Assembly: GCF_000407145.1 (NCBI RefSeq)
Contig: NZ_KE136476.1
Span: forward strand, 124,001-188,000
Length of the DNA: 64,000 nucleotides
Direction: 5' to 3'
Origin: Enterococcus caccae ATCC BAA-1240
Lineage (GTDB): Bacteria; Bacillota; Bacilli; Lactobacillales; Enterococcaceae
The first letter of the stretch is position 1. Each line of letters starts with the position of its first letter. Below the pieces are notes generated by a model, which saw nothing but the letters and a program-made list of their open reading frames with translations, made no database searches and was not told the origin of the DNA. The position numbers and the translations under genes are program-made. Shown here in pieces: positions 18,299 to 28,258 of the stretch.

Positions 18299-18772
18299 AT
18301 GAGTATTTATGATTTTCAAGTGAAAACAACAAATGATGAGACAGTTTCTTTGGAAGATTATCGAGGAAAAGTACTTCTGATTGTAAATACAGCGACAGGT
18401 TGCGGTTTTACACCTCAATATGAAGGCTTAGAAGAGTTATATAAAAAATACCGTGAGCAAGGGTTAGAAATCTTAGATTTCCCTTGTAACCAATTTGGGC
18501 ATCAAGCACCTGGAACCAATCAAGAAATCAGTGATTTTTGTCAGTTGACGTATCAAACGACGTTTCAAACGTTTGGAAAAATCGATGTGAATGGAGAGAA
18601 TGCTGATCCTTTGTATGATTATTTAAAAGGTGAAAAAGGCGGACTTTTAGGTGGCGCGATCAAGTGGAACTTTACTAAGTTTTTAGTAGATCGTGACGGC
18701 AATGTTGTAAAACGCTTTGCACCAACTGTTGAACCGGAAAAAATTGCTGGGGATATTGAGAAATTGTTGTAA
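18299..18772 (+). CDS. gpo: Glutathione peroxidase family peroxidase
   Basis: 157 residues, the usual size. NTATGC35GFTPQY carries the peroxidatic Cys (not selenocysteine), FPCNQFGHQAPGTNQEI the second conserved block, and WNFTKFLVDRDG the Trp/Asn of the active site. In bacteria these enzymes reduce peroxides, usually with thioredoxin. The ribosome site is GGAGAGGAAG. It is a single gene with a strong terminator. Confidence 0.93.
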   Translation: MSIYDFQVKTTNDETVSLEDYRGKVLLIVNTATGCGFTPQYEGLEELYKKYREQGLEILDFPCNQFGHQAPGTNQEISDFCQLTYQTTFQTFGKIDVNGENADPLYDYLKGEKGGLLGGAIKWNFTKFLVDRDGNVVKRFAPTVEPEKIAGDIEKLL

Positions 18773-18848
18773 AAAATACTTTTTAGTGCTTAGTGCCAAG
18801 AGTCATCTTAGGGTGTAATGATTTTACTAAGAAAAAAGATGAAGAGTA

Positions 18849-18884
18849 AGCCCATGGAGAATTTAGCTCTCTATGGGCTTTTTT
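18849..18884 (+). terminator. Terminator after gpo
   Basis: AGCCCATGGAGA / TCTCTATGGGCT stem with a seven-base loop and a run of six T residues. Confidence 0.88.
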
Positions 18885-19011
18885 CAACTAATGTGACCAT
18901 ATCTACTACTTCTTCTTGTATTTATTATTCAGCCAATATTCAAATAACGAAACGGTATTATGCAAATAATTATATATAACATTCTTTAAGTTATCTTTTT
19001 GTTTCTTTTTA

Positions 19012-19050
19012 TGGTATAATAATGATTAATAGCTTTTGAATCATATGATT
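19012..19050 (+). promoter_or_regulatory. Extended -10 promoter and palindrome before the NACHT gene
   Basis: TGGTATAAT (19012-19020) is an extended -10 with only a weak -35. A perfect 12-bp palindrome, AATCATATGATT (19039-19050), begins about 12 bp after the expected start of transcription and could be an operator. The untranslated leader is about 90 nt. Nothing else was seen between the gpo terminator and this site. Confidence 0.5.
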
Positions 19051-19119
19051 TTATCTGGTGATTGTTAGTTTACGTATTTTTGTCATAAGTTATAAATAAT
19101 AATTGTAGGAGGTTAAATT

Positions 19120-20955
19120 ATGGAAAATGTTGTTTTTGTAAAAGCTACAACTATGGTGTTTGATAAAGCTGTTCCATTTATTTTCAAAAAATTAAAAGAG
19201 AAGTTTGATCATTTGAATTTTAAGACAGAAGAAGAATTTGGTACCATTTATTTTGAATATTTAGAAAAATCTTTTGATAAATACAGTAAAGTTAAAACTC
19301 TTTTATATAAAAATACACCTAAAAATTTATATAGCTTTTTTGAGCCTATGAATCTACGATTAGGTAAGAAAATCATTACTGATACTAGTAATTCTGAAAA
19401 CATTGTTCGAATAAATAAAAAACTATTTATAACGGGGACTGGTGGAATCGGCAAATCAATGATGATGAAACATATTTTATTAGATACAATAAAAAATGAA
19501 ACTTTTATTCCAATTTTTATTGAATTAAAGGAATTGAATAACGATCCTGACAGTTCTGTAGAGGAATTTGTATATAGTTCAATAAATCAAATAAAATTGA
19601 ATATTTCATTCGAGCAGTTTGAATATACACTAACATTAGGAAAATACTTATTTTTATTTGATGGATTAGACGAAGTAGATCCACAATATTATCAAAATAT
19701 AGAAAGAAATCTTAAAAAATTTTCGGATAAATATGATAGTAATAATTTTATAGTTTCTTCACGACCAGTTGATAACATTATCGGTTGGAATGAATTTCAT
19801 GAATATAAAATTGAAAAACTTGATAAAAAACAGGCTCTCTCATTAATCAATAAGTTAGAGTTTGACACCTCTATTAAGCGAAAATTTTATCAACAACTTA
19901 AAAATAATCTGTATGAAGAACATGAATCATTTGCATCAATACCGTTGCTATTGATTATAATGTTACTTACTTATACTGATGGTGGAGAAATTCCGAGTAA
20001 TCTTATTGGTTTTTATGAACAGGCTTATGTTGCTTTATTTTATCAACATGATGCTTCAAAATCAGGTTTTACAAGAAATATGAAAACAAAAAATATATTG
20101 GACATTGAGCAGTTTAAAAAAATTTTAGCATATATCGCTTTTAAATCATTCTTTAAATCATCCATAAATATGAAAAAAGGAGAATTATTCGGATATTTAG
20201 AAAAATACAGGTGTAAAGAACATATTCAATTCAGTCCATCGGATTTTGTAGAAGATGCTGTTAAATCTGTTTGTTTGTTAGTTCAAGAAGGTGAGTATTA
20301 CAAATTCTCTCATCGTTCTTTTCAAGAATATTTTTCAGCATTATATGTTGAAACATTAAAAGATGATATGCAACAAAAATTATTTAAAGCTTGGATTAGT
20401 AATGATCCTAGAGTTATACAAACTAATTCTACTTTTATCAACACTTTGATTTACAAACAACAAAGGAGGTTTATTGAGAACTTTATTTTTCCTGTAATTG
20501 ATTGTTTTGAAAGTACTTTTAAAGATAAATTTAATAGTGATTTTCATAAGCTTTACTTTTCTTGTCTTGATTCTTTAAATATTTATCCTGATGAAGATAC
20601 AGATGCATTTTCTATTGGAATCGGAATATCAGTTTTATATAGACAGTTCTTTTCAATATTCTTTTTGACACTGAGGAATATAGAAAAAAATATAACCTTA
20701 GATAAAATAGATATAACACGTGATGACATTGAGAATCAGCTGATAGATCAATTGGACGATATGGTGAATGAATATAGTTTTGAAGTAACTATAGAGGAAA
20801 TAAGAAAATGCAAACCAATTTCCGAAATCTTTGTCGCTTGGTGTGATTGTTGGATAAAACCAAGATATGAATACTTGATAGGCTGGAAAGATCAGTTTTT
20901 GAATGAAAATAGGACATATAAAAGGACTCTAGAAAGCCTAATTGATGATTTTTAA
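19120..20955 (+). CDS. NACHT-domain NTPase, bacterial NLR-like, candidate defence protein
   Basis: 611 residues, ATG 19120 after GTAGGAGG. Residues 1-100 are helical and charged and carry no effector domain I recognise. The NTPase core has Walker A G106-T-G-G-I-G-K112-S, Walker B F-L-F-D181-G-L-D184-E-V-D, and the S-S-R-P sensor. A winged-helix/HETHS region follows, with FSHRSFQEYFSALYV (about 395-410), which is typical of NACHT proteins. The last 200 residues are unassigned. Bacterial NACHT proteins act in phage defence. It is more AT-rich than its neighbours, stands alone between its own promoter and terminator, and sits between unrelated housekeeping genes, suggesting transfer. The defence role is inference. 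Confidence 0.85.
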   Translation: MENVVFVKATTMVFDKAVPFIFKKLKEKFDHLNFKTEEEFGTIYFEYLEKSFDKYSKVKTLLYKNTPKNLYSFFEPMNLRLGKKIITDTSNSENIVRINKKLFITGTGGIGKSMMMKHILLDTIKNETFIPIFIELKELNNDPDSSVEEFVYSSINQIKLNISFEQFEYTLTLGKYLFLFDGLDEVDPQYYQNIERNLKKFSDKYDSNNFIVSSRPVDNIIGWNEFHEYKIEKLDKKQALSLINKLEFDTSIKRKFYQQLKNNLYEEHESFASIPLLLIIMLLTYTDGGEIPSNLIGFYEQAYVALFYQHDASKSGFTRNMKTKNILDIEQFKKILAYIAFKSFFKSSINMKKGELFGYLEKYRCKEHIQFSPSDFVEDAVKSVCLLVQEGEYYKFSHRSFQEYFSALYVETLKDDMQQKLFKAWISNDPRVIQTNSTFINTLIYKQQRRFIENFIFPVIDCFESTFKDKFNSDFHKLYFSCLDSLNIYPDEDTDAFSIGIGISVLYRQFFSIFFLTLRNIEKNITLDKIDITRDDIENQLIDQLDDMVNEYSFEVTIEEIRKCKPISEIFVAWCDCWIKPRYEYLIGWKDQFLNENRTYKRTLESLIDDF

Positions 20956-20959
20956 GATA

Positions 20960-21003
20960 AAAAGGACATCTGTCAGATTTATTCTGATTGATGTCCTTTT
21001 TTC
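20960..21003 (+). terminator. Terminator after the NACHT gene
   Basis: AAAAGGACATC and GATGTCCTTTTTT pair around an inner CAGA/TCTG stem, followed by a T run. Confidence 0.88.
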
Positions 21004-21012
21004 CCTGTAAAC

Positions 21013-21033
21013 GTATAAAGATTGTATAAAGAT
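21013..21033 (+). promoter_or_regulatory. Tandem direct repeats before kdp, likely KdpE sites
   Basis: GTATAAAGAT occurs at 21013-21022 and 21024-21033, one helical turn (11 bp) apart. OmpR-type regulators such as KdpE bind such direct repeats. They lie about 75 bp upstream of kdpF, before a TATATAAAAT stretch that may contain the -10. Confidence 0.55.
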
Positions 21034-21108
21034 CCAACCCCAATTTTAACACTATCTTTATATAAAATTTGATATCCTAATCTCATCAAATGAAGGAGAG
21101 GAATTTTC

Positions 21109-21189
21109 ATGACGATTATTTCTGGAATTATCGCAGGATTACTGCTTATTTACTTATTTTACCAACTACTTTGGGGGGATCAACAGTGA
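21109..21189 (+). CDS. kdpF: KdpF, small subunit of the Kdp potassium ATPase
   Basis: 26 residues: ATG 21109 follows GGAGAGGAATTTTC, and the product (MTIISGIIAGLLLIYLFYQL, then LWGDQQ) is one hydrophobic helix with the Leu/Tyr-rich look of KdpF. Its TGA stop overlaps the GTG start of kdpA (GTGA), giving coupled translation. KdpF stabilises the KdpABC complex in other bacteria. It is in a different frame from the long open frame that begins at 21090, so it is easily missed. Confidence 0.8.
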   Translation: MTIISGIIAGLLLIYLFYQLLWGDQQ

Positions 21190-22868
21190 GTGCAATTATT
21201 ATTCAACAAGCAATCTTTTTTATTGCTTTGATTGGTTTAGCTATTCCATTAGGTTTTTATATCCATAAAGTGATGACAAATCAAAAGACATTTTTAACAA
21301 GAATGATCAGCCCAATCGAAACAAAGATTTATCAATTTTTAGGAATGCCAGCACAAAAAGAAATGACCGCTAAACAATACGGTTTGAGCGTTCTATTTTT
21401 TAGCTTCTTTTCATTTGTTATTTTGATGGCTATGCTTTTGGGACAGGGATTTTTACCACTGAATCCGGAAAAACTTCCTGGAACAAGTTTTTCATTAGCT
21501 TTTAATACAGCTGCAAGTTTTATTACCAATACCAACTGGCAAGCCTATTCAGGTGAAGAGACGTTATCGATTTTTACACAAGCTTTTGGATTAACTGTTC
21601 AAAATTTTGTGTCAGCAGGAGTTGGGATTGCCGTATTATTTGTTTTACTTCGAGGGTTTACCAATCGGACAACAAAACATATCGGGAATTTCTGGCAAGA
21701 TTTAACGAAAATTATTTTGTATGTGTTAGTACCGGTTTCATTTATCGTTTCCTTAGTATTGATTTCCCAAGGTGTTGTTCAAACATTTGCTAGTTCTGTT
21801 GAAACGACGAGTTTGGAACTAGGACAAAAAATCTTTTTACCTCTGGGTACAGTTGCTAGTCAAGTAGCGATTAAACAATTAGGAACTAATGGCGGTGGTT
21901 ATTTTGGAGCTAACTCTGCACATCCGTTTGAAAATCCTAATTTGATCAGTAATTTTATCGAAAACATTTCGATCCTCTTGATTCCAGCAGCGTTGATCGT
22001 TGCCTTCGGTCTGTTTGTAAAAGATTGGAAACAAGGTAGAACAATCATGATCGTTTCACTTGGCTTTTTGATCGCTGCACTGGTCGGAGTGACGTTAAGC
22101 GAATACTACGGACCACAGTTTGCTCATGTGATTGGACAAATGAATTTGGAAGGAAAAGAAACACGTTTTGGTATCGGCTGGTCTAGTCTTTGGGCAGTCA
22201 GTACGACAGCAGCTTCTAATGGTTCTATCAATGCTATGTTGGATAGCTTTACACCACTTGGCGGTTTGATTCCAATGTTCTTAATGCAGTTGGGTGAAAT
22301 CATCTTTGGCGGAGCTGGTAGTGGACTATATGGGATGATCGTTTTTATCTTGCTCGCTATTTTTATCGCTGGTTTATTAGTGGGAAGAACACCCGAATAT
22401 TTAGGCAAAAAAATCGAACCTTTCGATATGAAAATGGCTTGTTTAGTTATCTTGACGCCGTTGTTGCTGACATTGATTGGAACGATGTTGTTTATTTTGA
22501 ATCCACAAGCAATGTCTTGGTTAAATAATCAAGGTCCACATGGATTTTCTGAAATTCTCTATGCTTTTTCTTCACTAGCGAATAATAATGGAAGTGCCTT
22601 TGCAGGATTGACAACAGATACAACATTTTTAAATATACTAGGTGGAATCATCATGATTCTTTCTCGTTTTATTCCGATGTTAGCAGTGATTTATCTAGCC
22701 TCTAACTTAGGGAAAAAGAAAGTTGTTGCAACCGGATCAGGAACACTTTCAACGACAAATGCAACTTTTGTAACGATGTTGATCATTGTGATTTTAGTGA
22801 TTGGTGCTCTAAGCTTCCTGCCTTCTATGGCATTAGGACCAATCGCAGAACACTTTATGACAAAATAA
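21186..22868 (+). CDS. kdpA: KdpA, potassium-binding channel subunit
   Basis: 560 residues, the normal KdpA length, when started at GTG 21186 (SAIIIQQAIFF...), which overlaps the kdpF stop and has a G-rich ribosome site. The ATG at 21090 would add 32 residues read out of frame through kdpF and is rejected. The selectivity-filter loops are visible: TNTNWQAYSGE, GTNGGGYFGANSAHPFENP, TTAASNGSIN and NNNGSAFAGL. About ten membrane helices are present. It binds and passes K+ in the Kdp pump. Confidence 0.96.
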   Translation: MSAIIIQQAIFFIALIGLAIPLGFYIHKVMTNQKTFLTRMISPIETKIYQFLGMPAQKEMTAKQYGLSVLFFSFFSFVILMAMLLGQGFLPLNPEKLPGTSFSLAFNTAASFITNTNWQAYSGEETLSIFTQAFGLTVQNFVSAGVGIAVLFVLLRGFTNRTTKHIGNFWQDLTKIILYVLVPVSFIVSLVLISQGVVQTFASSVETTSLELGQKIFLPLGTVASQVAIKQLGTNGGGYFGANSAHPFENPNLISNFIENISILLIPAALIVAFGLFVKDWKQGRTIMIVSLGFLIAALVGVTLSEYYGPQFAHVIGQMNLEGKETRFGIGWSSLWAVSTTAASNGSINAMLDSFTPLGGLIPMFLMQLGEIIFGGAGSGLYGMIVFILLAIFIAGLLVGRTPEYLGKKIEPFDMKMACLVILTPLLLTLIGTMLFILNPQAMSWLNNQGPHGFSEILYAFSSLANNNGSAFAGLTTDTTFLNILGGIIMILSRFIPMLAVIYLASNLGKKKVVATGSGTLSTTNATFVTMLIIVILVIGALSFLPSMALGPIAEHFMTK

Positions 22869-22888
22869 AGTAAAAGAAGGGGAAACAA

Positions 22889-24949
22889 GTGAAAAATACA
22901 CAAAGTAAACGCCATGTTTATATAGATGCATTCAGGTCTTCATTTAAAAAACTTGCACCAACGATTCAACTAAAAAATCCAGTTATGTTAGTTGTTTATC
23001 TAGGCGCTATTTTAACGACGATCCTTTATTTTTTAACCTTTGCAGGATATACAGATACAGAGCCATTCTTTATTTTGGCGATCACTATTATTTTATGGTT
23101 GACGATTTTATTCGCTAATTTTGCCGAAGCCATTGCCGAAGGTCGGGGGAAAGCACAAGCAGAAAGTTTAAAACAAGCGAAGAAAGATGTCATAGCTCAT
23201 AAAGTTGAGTCAGTTGAAGATGTCGCAACAAAAAAATTCACTCAAATCAAGTCATCTGAATTAAAAAAGGGTGATCTCGTTTATGTAGCAGTCAATGAAC
23301 AAATCCCAATGGATGGGGATGTGATCGATGGTGCAGCTTCAGTTGACGAAAGTGCTATCACAGGGGAATCTGCACCTGTGATTCGAGAGTCAGGTGGCGA
23401 CCGCAGTGCTGTTACTGGTGGAACAACTGTCGTTTCTGATTATTTAGTGATCAAAGTGACAGCTGAAAATGGAGAATCCTTCTTAGACAAAATGATTTCT
23501 ATGGTAGAAGGAACTGAACGGAAAAAAACGCCAAATGAAATTGGTTTACAAATTATTTTGATCATGTTGACGATTATTTTCTTAGTTGTTTCAGCAACCT
23601 TATTGCCTTTTACCAAGTTCTCAAGTGAACTTGTAGGGAATGGTTCAGCTTTAGCCTTAACAACAATCATCGCTTTACTTGTTTGTTTGGCCCCAACGAC
23701 AATTGGCGCATTGGTTTCTTCCATTGGCATTGCTGGAATGAGTCGCTTGAACAAAGAAAATGTGATTGCAATGAGTGGACGTGCGATTGAAGCTGCTGGA
23801 GATGTAGATATTTTATTATTAGATAAAACAGGAACAATTACATTAGGCAATCGTCGAGCAAGTGAATTTATTCCAGTCACAGGTATAAGTGAATATGATT
23901 TAGCTGATGCTGCACAATTATCATCGTTAGCAGATGAAACAGCGGAAGGGCGTAGTATTGTCATTTTAGCAAAAGAAAAATTTGATATCCGTGGTCGTGA
24001 ATTAAACCATATGGAAGTTGAATTTATCGAATTTACAGCAAAAACTCGGATGAGTGGGATCAACTACCAAGGGGATGAGATCCGCAAAGGTGCTGCGGAT
24101 ACGATGAAGCAGTATGTAGAAGAAAAAGGGAATCTTTATCCAGAAGAATGTGATACGATCGTTCAACGTGTTGCAAACGAAGGTGGGACACCTTTAGTTG
24201 TAGTCAAAAATAATCAAGTCTTCGGCGTGATTTATTTAAAAGATATCGTCAAAAATGGTGTAAAAGAAAAATTTGAAGATATGCGTAAAATGGGTATCAA
24301 AACCATCATGATCACTGGAGATAATCCTATGACAGCTGCCGCAATTGCCGCGGAAGCTGGTGTTGATGATTTCTTGGCAGAAGCAACCCCTGAAAATAAA
24401 ATGAGTTTGATCCGTGACTATCAAGAAAAAGGACATCTTGTTGCAATGACTGGTGATGGTACGAATGATGCACCAGCATTAGCTCAAGCAGACGTTGCTG
24501 TGGCAATGAATACGGGGACACAAGCTGCTAAAGAAGCTGGTAATATGATTGATTTAGATTCTAGCCCAACTAAATTAATCAGTATTGTTAAAATTGGGAA
24601 ACAGTTATTGATGACACGAGGTGCATTGACGACATTTAGTATCGCCAATGATATTGCTAAATATTTTGCGATTATTCCAGTCTTGTTTTTCAGTATCTAT
24701 CCAGCTTTAGATGCGTTGAACATCATGAAACTAACTAGCCCAACAACAGCGATTTTATCTGCGATCATCTACAATGCATTTATCATCGTAGCATTGATTC
24801 CGTTAGCATTAAAAGGTGTTTCCTATAAAGAAAAACCAGCTAGCAAAATCTTAAGTCACAATTTACTTGTATATGGTTTGGGTGGTGTTATAGCTCCTTT
24901 TATCGCGATTAAGTTGATTGATATCGTATTGACATTTGTTTTATATTAA
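22889..24949 (+). CDS. kdpB: KdpB, P-type ATPase subunit
   Basis: 686 residues from GTG 22889, after AAGGGGAAAC. P-type ATPase motifs are all present: AITGES, the phosphorylation site D312-K-T-G-T, and [20 protein letters not shown]. Seven membrane helices fit KdpB, as does the charged membrane region near [17 protein letters not shown]. It powers K+ uptake through KdpA. It is 20 bp after kdpA. Confidence 0.97.
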   Translation: MKNTQSKRHVYIDAFRSSFKKLAPTIQLKNPVMLVVYLGAILTTILYFLTFAGYTDTEPFFILAITIILWLTILFANFAEAIAEGRGKAQAESLKQAKKDVIAHKVESVEDVATKKFTQIKSSELKKGDLVYVAVNEQIPMDGDVIDGAASVDESAITGESAPVIRESGGDRSAVTGGTTVVSDYLVIKVTAENGESFLDKMISMVEGTERKKTPNEIGLQIILIMLTIIFLVVSATLLPFTKFSSELVGNGSALALTTIIALLVCLAPTTIGALVSSIGIAGMSRLNKENVIAMSGRAIEAAGDVDILLLDKTGTITLGNRRASEFIPVTGISEYDLADAAQLSSLADETAEGRSIVILAKEKFDIRGRELNHMEVEFIEFTAKTRMSGINYQGDEIRKGAADTMKQYVEEKGNLYPEECDTIVQRVANEGGTPLVVVKNNQVFGVIYLKDIVKNGVKEKFEDMRKMGIKTIMITGDNPMTAAAIAAEAGVDDFLAEATPENKMSLIRDYQEKGHLVAMTGDGTNDAPALAQADVAVAMNTGTQAAKEAGNMIDLDSSPTKLISIVKIGKQLLMTRGALTTFSIANDIAKYFAIIPVLFFSIYPALDALNIMKLTSPTTAILSAIIYNAFIIVALIPLALKGVSYKEKPASKILSHNLLVYGLGGVIAPFIAIKLIDIVLTFVLY

Positions 24950-25051
24950 AAAATAAAAGGTGCAGTGAAGCTGAACGAGTCCACTATGCTTTTAATTCTA
25001 TCCAGGTCTATAGGCAAGCCTATTCACTTTTAAATTTAAGGAGAAAAACAC

Positions 25052-25582
25052 ATGAAAAAAATAATGATTGCTTCACTAAAAAGTATTTTGTTATTTACTG
25101 TAATCTGCGGTGTGATCTATACCGCAGCTGTTACAGCTGTTGGGCAAGTGCTATTTCCAACGCAAGCAAATGGCAGTCTGCTCAAAGAGGAAAAAGCAAA
25201 TAAAACAGTTATTACAGGTTCAAAATTGATCGGACAAACATTCTCAGGAGAAAAATACTTGCACGGACGTCCGGTACAAGTCAGCCAATTATCACCTGTT
25301 TCTAAAGAACAAAAATCTCGTGTTGAAAAACGTGTGCAAGAAGCCGATATGGAAGAAGTTCCTCTTGATTTAGTCACAGCATCCGCAAGTGGTATCGATC
25401 CGGAGATTTCAATAGCTGCTGCAATGGCACAAGCTAATCGAATTGCTACCACTAGAAATATGAAAAATAGCGAAGTACGTGCTATAATCAAACAAAACAT
25501 CACTGGACTTAAAATCGGACCCGTCGATTCACGACGTGTGAATGTTTTAGGCGTTAACCAATCACTAGATGAATCTGAATAA
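25052..25582 (+). CDS. kdpC: KdpC, chaperone-like subunit of the Kdp ATPase
   Basis: 176 residues with one N-terminal helix, then the KdpC motifs GSKLIGQTFSGEKYLHGRP, VTASASGIDPEISIAAA and VNVLGVNQSL. The ribosome site is AAGGAG. A gap of 102 bp separates it from kdpB; it holds a small hairpin (ATAGGC AA GCCTAT, 25010-25023) of unknown meaning. Confidence 0.96.
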   Translation: MKKIMIASLKSILLFTVICGVIYTAAVTAVGQVLFPTQANGSLLKEEKANKTVITGSKLIGQTFSGEKYLHGRPVQVSQLSPVSKEQKSRVEKRVQEADMEEVPLDLVTASASGIDPEISIAAAMAQANRIATTRNMKNSEVRAIIKQNITGLKIGPVDSRRVNVLGVNQSLDESE

Positions 25583-25597
25583 AAGGATGGAAAACTA

Positions 25598-28258
25598 TTG
25601 GAAGATGAACGTTTAGATCCCGAACAGTTACTAGAAAAATGGAAGAAAAACGAACAAAGCCTCCGGTCTGGTCGACTGAAGGTTTTCTTCGGCTATGCGG
25701 CAGGGGTTGGGAAAACATATGCTATGTTAAAAGAAGCCCATGAACAACTAGCAGAAGGAAAAACAGTTTTAGTTGGCTATGTAGAACCCCATGCTCGTCC
25801 TGAAACTGAAAGTTTAGTTGCAGGATTACCCATGTTACCAACTAAAAAATATGAATATAAAGGCATCGTGATTAACGAATTTGATGTAGATGCTGCTTTA
25901 CAGGCAAAGCCATCTATTATTTTGGTGGATGAACTTGCTCATACAAATGCAATTGGTGCGAGAAATAGAAAAAGATATCAAGATATTGAAGAATTATTAA
26001 AAGCTGGTATTGATGTTTATACCACGGTCAATGTTCAGCATATCGAAAGTTTGAACGATGTAGTGGAACAAGTGACAGGTGTCCATATTACTGAAACAGT
26101 ACCCGATACATTTTTTGAGACTAGTTCATTAAAAGTAGTGGATATTGAAACAGAAGAATTACTGGAACGACTGAAACAAGGAAAAATTTACCATTCCGAA
26201 AATGCAAAAAAAGCCATGGCAAACTTTTTCAAAACAGATAATTTAACCTTATTACGAGGTTTAGCAATTCGAAAAGCATCAGATCACATTAATACGACGA
26301 ATCAGCAAGAAACACAAAAAAATACAGGTATCCATTCTAAACTACTCACAATCATTGATGAAAAAAATCCCGACATGACGAAAAAATGTCTACGTTGGAC
26401 TGCTCGCTTAGCACAAGCTTTAGGTACTGAATGGATTGCTTTGGAAATTTTAGAAGATACGTCTGAGCATTCAGAATCCGAAAACTCAAAACTCGCAGCT
26501 AAACTTGGCGGTGAGGTTGTTACGTTAGAAAGTGATAATCAGCGAGATACAATTGTTCAGTATGTGAAAATGCGAGGCGTTACCGATCTGGTGATGGGGA
26601 AAGTTATCAAGCGTTCGCGCTTTATCCGTCTGTATCGACCGGATTTGGAAGATGAGCTGGTTGCTTTTATCCCAGATGTCGATATCCATTTAGTTCCATA
26701 TCAATCCAATAAGTATTTACTCAATAAGTATACTGTTAAGAAAAAGAACTTACACAGTATATTTACTTGGAAAGACTTTTATATGACGATTGGCTTGCTG
26801 GTGGTAGCGACATTGCTTTCCGAATTAGGTTCTTATTTTCATATTGGTGATCAGAATTTGATCCTCATTTATATTCTGTTTGTGCTACTAGTAGCTAGGA
26901 TAACAACGGGGTATCTATGGGCAGCTTTAGCCTCAATTGCTAGCGTTTTGATGTTTAACTGGTTTTTTGTTGAACCACTCTTTTCTTTGACAGTCTATAA
27001 ACAAGGCTATCCAGTCACTTTGATTTTTATGCTGCTAGTTGCTTTATTAGTGAGTAATTTAATGATGCAAATCAAAAAACAAGCGTTCTATGCAATGAAA
27101 CGTGAGCATCAACTAGAGATTTTGTACGAACTAAATAAAAAATATCTAATCACTCATGATAAAAAAGAAATCCTATCAACTACAGCTGAATACTTATCTA
27201 ATATGTTAGATAGGGAAGTCGTTTTATATGGTGAACAAGAGCTAAAATATCCAGAAGGTGCACCAATCAAAGGACCATTAAGAAGTTTAGAAGAATTGGC
27301 AGTTGCTAATTGGGTCTTCGTGAACCAAAAAGAAGCAGGCTATGGAACCGATACGTTGATGGGGGCGAAAGCACTTTATTTACCAGTCCTATCAAATGGT
27401 GTTACGTTGGCAGTGATTGGAATCGAAAAAAGCAAAGAGAATCCGATCACAGATGAAATCATCAGCTTTTTAGAGTTGATCTCTACACAACTTTCATTAG
27501 CAATTGAACAAAATAAACTAACATCAGAGCGCCAGTTAATATTATTCGAAAGCGAAAAAGAACGGATGCGCGGGAACTTATTACGAGCGATCTCCCATGA
27601 TTTACGCACACCGCTTACAGGGATATCGGGATCTGTTGAAACGATTTTAAATGATAATGATACAGCTAAACTTCCAGAAGACACTAAGCGTAAATTATTA
27701 GTTGGAATCAAGGAAGATGCAGATTGGCTGATCCGTATGGTAGAAAATTTATTGTCGATTACTCGAATCAATGAAGAAACAATGAAAGTGGCTAAAAGCA
27801 AAGAGGCTGCCGAGGAAGTTGTTTCAACCGCAATCCAACGTATTAGAAAAAGCTACCCCAACAGTGAAATCAAGGTAACCTTACCTGACGAGTTTGTACT
27901 AGTACCGATGGATTCGATTTTGATAGAGCAGGTGCTGTTTAATTTGATGGAAAATGCTATTCGACACTCAGAGAGCGATTCTCCAATTTTTGTCACAGTT
28001 GGCTTAACGGAAAAAGAAATTACTTTTGAAATTGCCGATCAAGGGAAAGGGTTGACCCCAGAGCAACTTAAGCTGTTATTTAGCGGGATGACTAAACAAA
28101 ATACGCCAGTCGATTCTAAAAGTGGAATGGGCATCGGTTTATCGATTGTTAAAACAATCATTATGGCTCATGATGGAACACTTAATGCTGAAAACAGACC
28201 TCAAGGTGGAGCTATATTTACGTTCACGTTACCACTGGAGAGAAAGGAGCAAAAGTAA
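25598..28258 (+). CDS. kdpD: KdpD, potassium-responsive sensor histidine kinase
   Basis: 886 residues, the full-length type. It starts at TTG 25598, seven bases after AAAGGATGG; no ATG fits the frame there. Order: KdpD N-terminal domain with Walker A GYAAGVGK39T and VDELAHTN, a USP-like domain (about 250-370), four membrane helices (about 395-495), a GAF-like domain, the HisKA box SH667DLRTPL, and the ATPase lobe with NLMENAIRHS and GMGIGLSIVK. It senses low K+ or turgor and phosphorylates KdpE. Its stop codon overlaps the kdpE start by one base. Confidence 0.96.
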   Translation: MEDERLDPEQLLEKWKKNEQSLRSGRLKVFFGYAAGVGKTYAMLKEAHEQLAEGKTVLVGYVEPHARPETESLVAGLPMLPTKKYEYKGIVINEFDVDAALQAKPSIILVDELAHTNAIGARNRKRYQDIEELLKAGIDVYTTVNVQHIESLNDVVEQVTGVHITETVPDTFFETSSLKVVDIETEELLERLKQGKIYHSENAKKAMANFFKTDNLTLLRGLAIRKASDHINTTNQQETQKNTGIHSKLLTIIDEKNPDMTKKCLRWTARLAQALGTEWIALEILEDTSEHSESENSKLAAKLGGEVVTLESDNQRDTIVQYVKMRGVTDLVMGKVIKRSRFIRLYRPDLEDELVAFIPDVDIHLVPYQSNKYLLNKYTVKKKNLHSIFTWKDFYMTIGLLVVATLLSELGSYFHIGDQNLILIYILFVLLVARITTGYLWAALASIASVLMFNWFFVEPLFSLTVYKQGYPVTLIFMLLVALLVSNLMMQIKKQAFYAMKREHQLEILYELNKKYLITHDKKEILSTTAEYLSNMLDREVVLYGEQELKYPEGAPIKGPLRSLEELAVANWVFVNQKEAGYGTDTLMGAKALYLPVLSNGVTLAVIGIEKSKENPITDEIISFLELISTQLSLAIEQNKLTSERQLILFESEKERMRGNLLRAISHDLRTPLTGISGSVETILNDNDTAKLPEDTKRKLLVGIKEDADWLIRMVENLLSITRINEETMKVAKSKEAAEEVVSTAIQRIRKSYPNSEIKVTLPDEFVLVPMDSILIEQVLFNLMENAIRHSESDSPIFVTVGLTEKEITFEIADQGKGLTPEQLKLLFSGMTKQNTPVDSKSGMGIGLSIVKTIIMAHDGTLNAENRPQGGAIFTFTLPLERKEQK

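Noticed and set aside
23440-24063. 207-codon frame antisense to kdpB
   Set aside because: Shadow of a fully conserved P-type ATPase gene.
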